Assembly (NCBI GenBank): GCA_003133425.1
Contig: PKXI01000412.1
Coordinates: 1 to 20,826, forward strand
DNA: 20,826 nt
Source: Acidobacteriaceae bacterium
GTDB taxonomy: Bacteria; Acidobacteriota; Terriglobia; Terriglobales; Acidobacteriaceae
Reading direction: 5' to 3'
The notes beneath the pieces were generated by a model. That model was not told the DNA's origin, made no database searches, and saw only the letters and a program-made list of their open reading frames with translations. Position numbers and translations under genes: made by a program. Of the stretch, positions 15,364 through 20,826 are shown piece after piece; the stretch's first letter is position 1; each line of letters starts with the position of its first letter.

Positions 15364-17103
15364 TCAGGTTTGCAGGACTCCGGGATTGAACCGGGAAATA
15401 TCAGGATTAAGAGCGCATGCCTCAAGTGCCGCGATCAGGACCTCTCGGGTTCGCGCCGGATCAATAATCGCATCAATCCAAAGCCGCGCCGCGCCATAGC
15501 GCGGATCGGCCTGCGCATCATAGGTGGCGCGAATCTCTTCGAACAGTGCGGTCTTTTCCGCCTCTGTTAACACCTTGCCGCCGCGCTCCATCTGCCGGGC
15601 TCGCACCTCAGCCAGCGTAGTTGCCGCCGACACGCCACTCATCACCGCATAACGCGCCGTGGGCCAGGCAAACAGGAAACGTGGATCGTAGGCCTTGCCG
15701 CACATCGCGTAGTGCCCGGCACCAAAGCTTCCGCCCACAATCACCGTAATCTTTGGCACCACACTTGTGCTCACTGCCGACACCATCTTCGCACCGGCGC
15801 GAATGATTCCCGACCACTCCGCCTCCTTGCCTACCATGAATCCATTTACATCGTGCAGAAACACCAGCGGCACCAGGTTCTGATTGCAGTCCATGATGAA
15901 GCGAGCCGCCTTCTGCGCGCTTTCGGTGTAGATTACGCCGCCGACTTCCATCTGCGTCATCCCGGCAGACGACCCCATGGCCACCGTCTGGTTCTGGTTA
16001 ATCTTCTGGTTGGCCACGATCCCCACGGCCCGCCCGCCCATCCATGCATATCCACACAGCAGCGTGCGTCCAAACTCAGCCTTGTATTCGTCAAATTCGC
16101 TGCGGTCTACAATGCGCGCAATCACTTCACGCATGTCGTAGACGTTGCTTGAGCCCGGCTCAGGATTTAGTAATCCATACACATCCTCGGCGGCAAACTT
16201 AGGCGCATCTTTCTTCGCATCAAACTTCCGGCGGCGAAAAACTTCAGCCTCCGGACCCGTTCCCTTGCGTTCGCCCATCTTCGCCACCAGCGACCGCATC
16301 CGTGCCAGGCACATGTGGTCGTTCGGCTCCTTGAAGTCAACCGTCCCAGAGATCGCCGCGTGCATTGCCGCACCACCCAGTTCCTCCGGTCCCGTTTTCT
16401 GCCCGATCGCCGCCTGCACCAGCGACGGTCCGGCCAGAAACAAACCCGATCCCTCGGTCATCAGCACCGTATCCGTCATCACCGGCAAATACGCCCCGCC
16501 CGCTACGCACATACCCATGATTGCGGTCATCTGCGGGATTCCCAGCGAACTCATTACTGCATTGTTCCGGAAGATGCGCCCAAAATCGTCAGTATCCGGA
16601 AACACATCCTCCTGCAAGGGTAGAAACACGCCGGACGAATCCACAAGGTAGAGCGTGGGGATTCGGTTTTCCATCGCGATGGTCTGCGCGCGCAACACCT
16701 TCTTGACGGTCATGGGAAAGAAGGCACCGGCCTTCACAGTCGCGTCGTTGGCTACAATCATGCACAACCGCCCACTGACCCTGCCTAGTCCCGTCACCAC
16801 ACCCGCGCTCGGCGCGCCGCCATACTCCGCGTACATTGCGTGCGCTGCCCACAGCCCCAGTTCTACAAACTCCGTTCCCTCATCCAGCAGGATTTTGAGC
16901 CGCTCTCTCGCGGTCAACCGTCCTTTGGCCTGTTGTGCTTCAGCGGCTTTTGCGCCACCTCCCTGACGAATCGCATCCTCTTCGGCGCGCAACGCCGCCA
17001 TCAGCGCCATCAGCGCCTTGCGATTGGCCTGCGCCCGCGCGGACGTGGGATTCATCGTCGAGTGCAATCCGTTTTCGACCTTCAGTTCCTCCCGCCTATG
17101 CAA
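15364..17103 (-). CDS. liuB: Acyl-CoA carboxylase carboxyltransferase subunit, methylcrotonyl-CoA type
   Basis: The beta (carboxyltransferase) subunit of a biotin-dependent acyl-CoA carboxylase, up to 579 residues. The N-terminal crotonase-like half has GRLTARERLKILLDEG (61-76), CMIVANDATVKAGAFFPMTV and VAGGAYLPVMTD (200-211). The C-terminal half has VANQKINQNQTVAMGSSAG, FLHDVNGFMVGKEAE and GGSFGAGHYAMCGKAYDPRF (457-476), with WPTARYAVMSG after it. These fit the methylcrotonyl-CoA carboxylase beta family, which acts between the dehydrogenase and the hydratase in leucine breakdown; a propionyl- or other acyl-CoA substrate is less likely. The start is uncertain: TTG at 17103 has no good ribosome site, TTG at 17067 gives an N-terminus (LHSTMNP) resembling relatives, and ATG at 17055 is the latest choice. 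No biotin carboxylase/biotin carrier gene is in the window. Confidence 0.88.
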   Translation of the reverse strand: MHRREELKVENGLHSTMNPTSARAQANRKALMALMAALRAEEDAIRQGGGAKAAEAQQAKGRLTARERLKILLDEGTEFVELGLWAAHAMYAEYGGAPSAGVVTGLGRVSGRLCMIVANDATVKAGAFFPMTVKKVLRAQTIAMENRIPTLYLVDSSGVFLPLQEDVFPDTDDFGRIFRNNAVMSSLGIPQMTAIMGMCVAGGAYLPVMTDTVLMTEGSGLFLAGPSLVQAAIGQKTGPEELGGAAMHAAISGTVDFKEPNDHMCLARMRSLVAKMGERKGTGPEAEVFRRRKFDAKKDAPKFAAEDVYGLLNPEPGSSNVYDMREVIARIVDRSEFDEYKAEFGRTLLCGYAWMGGRAVGIVANQKINQNQTVAMGSSAGMTQMEVGGVIYTESAQKAARFIMDCNQNLVPLVFLHDVNGFMVGKEAEWSGIIRAGAKMVSAVSTSVVPKITVIVGGSFGAGHYAMCGKAYDPRFLFAWPTARYAVMSGVSAATTLAEVRARQMERGGKVLTEAEKTALFEEIRATYDAQADPRYGAARLWIDAIIDPARTREVLIAALEACALNPDISRFNPGVLQT

Positions 17104-17111
17104 AGATCATT

Positions 17112-17888
17112 TCACAGGCGACCGTAAACGGCGCGCCGTTCCGCTTCGTGCATGGCCTCGTAGATCTGATCGAAACTGCTCACCGCAAATAGCAGTTTGT
17201 GCAGTTGATTCACTTTTACTGGCGTGCTCACCACCTCGTCCAGCGTAAAATCGTGGATCGCGCAATGCCCTTCCATCACGTTCCGGCATTCGCCGTACGA
17301 ACTGATCAGCCCGCTGCCGTACACCTTGATCCCTTCCCGCTGGCGGATCACTCCGAACTCCACTGTGTACCAGAAGAGGCGGCCCAACTTCTCCAGCACT
17401 CCGGCGTCCTCAATGGAAGCACAGACGCGCCCATAGTGCGCGAGAAAATCAGCAAACACCGGGTGCGCGTGCATGGGTACATGGCCGAACACATCGTGAA
17501 AGATGTCCGGCTCGGGCGTGTATTCCAGTGATTCCCGGCTGCGCAGCCAGGTGGTGGTTGGAAAACGGCGCGCAGCCAGCATCTCAAAGAACGCAGGTGC
17601 AGGCAGAAAGCCACTTACCGGCGTGGCGTTCCAGCCGGTGCGCGGTTGTAGGCGCGCACTGATCGCCGCCAGATCGGGCAGCCGGTCATTTTCCAAGCCG
17701 ATAATCGAAAATCCATCGAGGTATTCGCTCGCCGCGTGCTTTTCCAGTTCGGGAAATGCCCGCTTCACCAGCTCGGCCCAAATGCTGTGCTCCTCTTCGC
17801 AATAAGACGCATAGTTCTGATGAATGAGGTAGGGCGCGGCGGCGCCAGTCACCGCCTGACTGGAAGCTGAACGGGGGAATTCGTCCAT
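17112..17888 (-). CDS. phhA: Phenylalanine 4-monooxygenase
   Basis: A non-haem iron, pterin-dependent hydroxylase that converts phenylalanine to tyrosine. The 258 residues form the bacterial single-domain version without a regulatory ACT domain. The iron ligands are visible: H131 and H136 in PDIFHDVFGHVPMHAHP and E177 in WYTVEFGV. GFLPAPAFFEMLAARRFP and YGSGLISSYGE are also typical. I chose the ATG at 17888 because GAGGG (17894-17898) lies 5 bp before it; the frame is open to 18011, but the extra 41 residues look unlike family members. It is the first gene of the minus-strand run and ends only 8 bp before the longest reading of the carboxyltransferase gene. It is divergent from an Lrp-type regulator. 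Later tyrosine-pathway genes are not nearby. Confidence 0.93.
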   Translation of the reverse strand: MDEFPRSASSQAVTGAAAPYLIHQNYASYCEEEHSIWAELVKRAFPELEKHAASEYLDGFSIIGLENDRLPDLAAISARLQPRTGWNATPVSGFLPAPAFFEMLAARRFPTTTWLRSRESLEYTPEPDIFHDVFGHVPMHAHPVFADFLAHYGRVCASIEDAGVLEKLGRLFWYTVEFGVIRQREGIKVYGSGLISSYGECRNVMEGHCAIHDFTLDEVVSTPVKVNQLHKLLFAVSSFDQIYEAMHEAERRAVYGRL

Positions 17889-17893
17889 AGCGA

Positions 17894-17898
17894 CCCTC
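17894..17898 (-). promoter_or_regulatory. Ribosome binding site of the phenylalanine hydroxylase gene
   Basis: GAGGG with 5 bp spacing to the ATG at 17888. It supports the shorter protein over an ATG at 18011, which would also lie next to the 18012-18028 palindrome. Confidence 0.6.
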
Positions 17899-18011
17899 TT
17901 GACCACAAAGCGCATCAATGGGCTCGTGGCCCGCACGCTCCGGCTAAGCCCTAGCATAGGCTCACCCACTAAACCAGAAAATAGCAATTGATTGAAATAA
18001 GGGCTATTCAC

Positions 18012-18028
18012 GCTTAACAGAGTTAAGC
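18012..18028. promoter_or_regulatory. Perfect palindrome between divergent phhA and Lrp-type gene, candidate operator
   Basis: GCTTAAC, spacer AGA, GTTAAGC: two perfect 7-bp arms in an AT-rich intergenic region. It lies 124 bp upstream of phhA and 34 bp upstream of the preferred Lrp start. A weak promoter-like pair (TTGAAA at 17992-17997, TAACAG at 18015-18020, 17 bp apart) would put the palindrome over the -10 element of the regulator gene. Lrp/AsnC proteins commonly bind such sites next to their own gene, so autoregulation and control of phhA are plausible; this is inference. Confidence 0.55.
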
Positions 18029-18061
18029 TAAATGGATGTATTGCCTAATGATTGGAGGCAT

Positions 18062-18562
18062 ATGGCGCACCGGACCGTTCGCAACCCAATCGAGTTCGAC
18101 GAGGTTTCCTGGAAGATTCTTGAAGCCCTGCAACACAATGCACGCCAGTCCTTTGCGGAGATCGGCAGGCAAATTGGCCTCTCGACACCTGCAATCGCCG
18201 AGCGAGTCCACCGCCTTGAAGAAGCGGGCGTCATCACCGGCTACCATGTCGCGCTCGACCTTGCCAAACTTGGCATCCCCATCCGCGTTCTGGTTCGCCT
18301 CACTATCCCTGGCGGCGATTTGCAGGTAAAGCGCACGGTAGCCGCAATCAAGGATCTGACGGAGATCAGCCGATGTCATCGCATCACCGGCGATGAATCC
18401 TTTGTGATCGAGGCCAATGTCGTCTCCATCCGCCATATGGAAGCCCTCATTGACAAGTTGTCGGCTCTTGGCGCCACGTCCACCTCTACGGTGCTCTCCT
18501 CGCCAGTTCAACGGCGGGAATATAGCGCCAAGCAGGTCGAAGGCTTCGGCAAGTACATCTAG
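18062..18562 (+). CDS. Lrp/AsnC-family transcriptional regulator
   Basis: A 166-residue regulator with an N-terminal winged helix-turn-helix (about residues 14-62). The motif includes DEVSWKILEALQHNARQSFAEIGRQIGLSTPAIAERVHRLEEAGVITGY, here described by its ends: it opens at DEVSWKILEAL and closes at EEAGVITGY. A C-terminal RAM ligand/oligomer domain follows (about 68-145), with an ISRCHRITGDESFVIEANV strand pair. Such proteins sense amino acids. An ATG at 18032 is possible but has no ribosome site; the ATG at 18062 has GGAGG only 3 bp before it, which is close, yet gives a family-like N-terminus. It is divergent from phhA, so it probably controls the phenylalanine/leucine catabolic operon and itself. 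The effector is unknown. Confidence 0.88.
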   Translation: MAHRTVRNPIEFDEVSWKILEALQHNARQSFAEIGRQIGLSTPAIAERVHRLEEAGVITGYHVALDLAKLGIPIRVLVRLTIPGGDLQVKRTVAAIKDLTEISRCHRITGDESFVIEANVVSIRHMEALIDKLSALGATSTSTVLSSPVQRREYSAKQVEGFGKYI

Positions 18563-18647
18563 CTCTGAGCAGGCAACGGATTTGAGGTCGTGACCTTTCG
18601 CGATCTACTTAGGCCCTTCGCGCGTATTCAGTTTGACGTTTAGTTCT

Positions 18648-19730
18648 TTACCGCAACAGCGCGGAAGCCGCCCAAAGTGCCGCAGCATGACCGTGGAAGT
18701 CTCCTGTTATCCGCTTGCGCTCCAAGTAATACTCCAGATCGTTCTTCTTTCCTGTGCCTTCGCATACGCTGGTCAGGTTACTGTTCTGGTCGATGTAACC
18801 GGCCACCGCGATCCACCCCTTGCGTGCAGCAGGTCCGTACGTGCTCGCATCCAACCAACCGTTCTTTACGCCGGTAATCATGGCAAAGGTGAACATTGCC
18901 GAGCTGGAACTCTCAGGCCATGCTTCCTCGTGATCGATCAGTTCCCGCCACATTCCGTCCTTCCCCTGATATTTGAGCAACGAGGCCATCATCGTCTTGT
19001 AGCCCTCCATAATCCGCGCACGCTGTGGATGGTCTGCGGGCAGATCGCGCAGTATCTCCGCCATGCCCGCTGCCACCCAGCCATCCCCGCGTCCCCAGAA
19101 GAAAGGCACGTCGGGAGCATGGTAGAAAAGCCCATTCGGCTGTTGCAGCTTATCAAGGTATGAAGTCATTTCGAGCGCATCGCGGTCCAGATACTTCTTG
19201 TCTCCCGTGGCCCGATAAGCCTCCAATTGAAGGATCGTCAGCATATACATATCGTCAATCCAATAGCGTGTCTCTCCTGAGAGTCCATCCGGCTGAGGGC
19301 TCTCCCACTGCCGATCTGCCCAGGACTTCCCATATGCCAGATACTTCGGATCCTTCGTCTCAATCCCAATCTCCAGGGCAATAATTCCGAAGATCGAGTC
19401 GTCCACGTGATGGCGAACCGGTATCTTCGCGGCCTCGGCGCCTCCGGGCATCAACGGTTCGTACTTTTTGATAAGCTCGACGCGCAATGCGTAGTCATGG
19501 GTCAACTGAGCGAAAGTCAGCGCCCCGTACCACGTAGCTGCCTCGGAATAGTGAATGGTCGGACCGTACTGATGCCCACCAGGCACAAAATGTTCTACAA
19601 GCTTTTTGCCAACTTCTTGCGGAGAACTCCCGGTGGGCCAAGTGCTGAAGTAATCCTGCTGGGCCGCCAAACCACCTGCACTGGACCACGACAGCAGAAT
19701 CAGCACCACAATCTTCATTGGGGCTTTCAT
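18648..19730 (-). CDS. Exported GH105-type unsaturated glycuronyl hydrolase
   Basis: A glycoside hydrolase of the GH88/GH105 group with an (alpha/alpha)6 barrel; these enzymes remove the unsaturated uronic acid left by polysaccharide lyases, for example from rhamnogalacturonan. The protein has 360 residues. Residues 1-23 are a signal peptide (MKAPMKIVVLILLSW, then GGLAA). Active-site landmarks are HHVDDSIFG (107-115), RYWIDDMYML (155-164, carrying the likely catalytic aspartate), FFWGRGDGWVAAGM (210-223) and ESSSSAMFTFAM. The frame is open to 19802, but GAGGAG (19737-19742) lies 6 bp before the ATG at 19730, which gives a proper signal peptide. It acts outside the cytoplasm, probably in plant cell-wall pectin breakdown. 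No polysaccharide lyase or transporter gene is near, so the exact substrate is open. Confidence 0.87.
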   Translation of the reverse strand: MKAPMKIVVLILLSWSSAGGLAAQQDYFSTWPTGSSPQEVGKKLVEHFVPGGHQYGPTIHYSEAATWYGALTFAQLTHDYALRVELIKKYEPLMPGGAEAAKIPVRHHVDDSIFGIIALEIGIETKDPKYLAYGKSWADRQWESPQPDGLSGETRYWIDDMYMLTILQLEAYRATGDKKYLDRDALEMTSYLDKLQQPNGLFYHAPDVPFFWGRGDGWVAAGMAEILRDLPADHPQRARIMEGYKTMMASLLKYQGKDGMWRELIDHEEAWPESSSSAMFTFAMITGVKNGWLDASTYGPAARKGWIAVAGYIDQNSNLTSVCEGTGKKNDLEYYLERKRITGDFHGHAAALWAASALLR

Positions 19731-20064
19731 ATTGTTCTCCTCGGTTTCTCGACTTGTCTCTGGTGCAGTCCGTGAAAACGCCACACCCATTCGCAGGCGC
19801 ACTTACGGCCTCTTCGTCTGTCGGGTTCTGCTTTGCTATCCAATCGCATCTGTGTGAATCCGAGGTTTAGCGGGTCTATCATGTTATCGGTTCCCTTGAA
19901 ATACTTATTAAGCGCACCGTCTGCCTTCTCCGGCAGCGCAGCCCTGGAGTTAACGGAGTGACCATATAAGCGACCCGGTCCGCTAATTTTGCTCAAAACT
20001 ATAGCCCACTCGGTGAACCATGGCTTTCTTAGCTCAATTTCAAGAATGACGCGATGCAGACTGC
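19731..20064. other. Intergenic stretch without a supportable gene
   Basis: 334 bp between the aminopeptidase stop and the GH105 start. A minus-strand frame is open through most of it (19727-20074), but its translation is compositionally ordinary noise without motifs. The promoter of the GH105 gene is expected here; I found no convincing -35/-10 pair or terminator. Confidence 0.5.
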
Positions 20065-20826
20065 TTAAACCCATTCCCCCTGTCGCATTAATGGTTCCGC
20101 AACATCCGCGGCATTAATGCCATCGATGTCCAGCTTGTCCGAGCCGATCATCCAGTCCACGTGTATCAGGCTGTCGTTCGCACCCTTTGCTGCAAGTTGC
20201 TCCGCAGTCAGCTTCTCCCCATCGCGCAGACAGGATGAGTAAGCCTGTCCTAGAGCAATATGCGACGCAGCATTCTCATCAAAGAGCGTATTCAGGAACA
20301 GCATCCCGCTGGCTGCAATCGGCGACGAATGGGGCACGAGGGCCACTTCGCCTAAACGCCGAGCACCATCATCGGTGTCGATAAGTCTCTGCAGCACTTC
20401 CTGGCCCCTGCTTGCGCGTACCTCAACGATCCGTCCCTTTTCAAAGCGCACCTGGATGCCTTCAATCATCGTCCCCTGATGCGAAAGCGGCTTGGTAGCG
20501 GTCACTATGCCGTCTGCGCGGTCCTTATGCGGCGTGGTGAACACTTCTTCGGTAGGCATATTGGGAATGCAGTAGAGACCGTTTCCAGCCGTCGTCCCGC
20601 CCCCGAGCCAAAGATGGTCTTCGGCCAGCCCCAGCCGAAAGTCGGTTCCGGGCCCACGATATTGAAGCGCCGCATAGCGCTTTTCATTCAATCGCGCCGC
20701 GCGCTTTTGCAAGCCGGCATCGTGCGCTTTCCACGCGGCAACGGGATCATCGCGATTGATGCGCGTCGTCTCGAAGATCGCGTCCCAAAGCTTGGCCAGG
20801 GCCACGTCTGGCGCATCCTTGGGAAA
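20065..20826 (-). CDS. M29-family metallo-aminopeptidase (N-terminus beyond window)
   Basis: The C-terminal 253 residues of a two-metal aminopeptidase of the AmpS/PepS/AmpT group, which trims N-terminal residues from peptides. The frame runs through the right edge with family-like sequence (KDAPDVALAKLWDAIF), so the real start is outside; the GTG at 20805 is internal. Metal-site segments are all visible: the glutamate in NMPTEEVFTTPHK, the glutamate of GEVALVP, the histidine of FDENAASHIALGQAY, and the histidine and aspartate of DSLIHVDWMIGSDKLDIDG near the end. These look intact, so the enzyme is probably active. It is on the same strand as the GH105 gene but 334 bp away, so no functional link is evident. 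Peptide turnover could feed the amino-acid catabolic genes, but that is speculative. Confidence 0.9.
   Translation of the reverse strand, partial: FPKDAPDVALAKLWDAIFETTRINRDDPVAAWKAHDAGLQKRAARLNEKRYAALQYRGPGTDFRLGLAEDHLWLGGGTTAGNGLYCIPNMPTEEVFTTPHKDRADGIVTATKPLSHQGTMIEGIQVRFEKGRIVEVRASRGQEVLQRLIDTDDGARRLGEVALVPHSSPIAASGMLFLNTLFDENAASHIALGQAYSSCLRDGEKLTAEQLAAKGANDSLIHVDWMIGSDKLDIDGINAADVAEPLMRQGEWV

Noticed and set aside
18585..18596. AGGTC-GT-GACCT as a terminator between the Lrp and GH105 genes
   Set aside because: The stem is only 5 bp with a 2-nt loop, and no T-run follows on either strand.
19727..20074. 115-codon minus-strand frame in the gap before the GH105 gene
   Set aside because: It overlaps the GH105 ribosome site and start and shows no motif.

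Overview
The window reads as a chromosomal segment of a soil-type bacterium, most likely an acidobacterium (class Terriglobia). This rests on a moderately high GC content, a giant secreted protein combining Kelch and Ig-like/MBG repeats, a decayed sensor with a sugar-binding-like N-terminal domain and membrane helices, and the protein signatures of the catabolic genes. The placement is inferred from remembered family sequences; no search was run.

Positions 1-7632 (minus strand): a PilZ-domain protein (7258-7632) lies 78 bp upstream of a very large exported protein (7179 to beyond position 1, at least 2393 codons). The large protein has a signal peptide, a seven-motif Kelch region and then a long array of Ig-like modules, including two invasin-like (Big_1) units, a Big_3-like unit, an MBG unit and three tandem units of about 160 residues. 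Positions 7633-9535 hold no intact gene that I can support. They contain two decayed signalling genes facing each other: the C-terminal part of a sigma-54 (NtrC-type) activator on the plus strand, and a frameshifted, stop-interrupted membrane sensor on the minus strand.

Positions 9786-18561 form a ketogenic amino-acid catabolism island. On the plus strand are a Tat-exported HisC-type aminotransferase and both subunits of a succinyl-CoA:3-ketoacid CoA transferase (scoA, scoB). Facing them on the minus strand is an operon-like run, in order of transcription: phenylalanine 4-monooxygenase, an acyl-CoA carboxylase carboxyltransferase of the methylcrotonyl-CoA type, an acyl-CoA dehydrogenase, HMG-CoA lyase and a LiuC-type enoyl-CoA hydratase. 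The two runs meet tail to tail with 4 bp between stop codons. Leucine breakdown gives acetoacetate through HMG-CoA lyase, phenylalanine/tyrosine breakdown also ends in acetoacetate, and the CoA transferase activates acetoacetate, so the gene set makes biochemical sense. The biotin carboxylase/biotin carrier subunit and the later tyrosine-pathway enzymes are not in the window. An Lrp/AsnC regulator is divergent from the hydroxylase gene, and a perfect 17-bp palindrome sits between them.

Positions 18648-20826 (minus strand): an exported GH105-type unsaturated glycuronyl hydrolase, a 334-bp stretch without a supportable gene, and the C-terminal part of an M29-family metallo-aminopeptidase that runs off the right edge. 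I saw no tRNA, rRNA, CRISPR array or insertion sequence.
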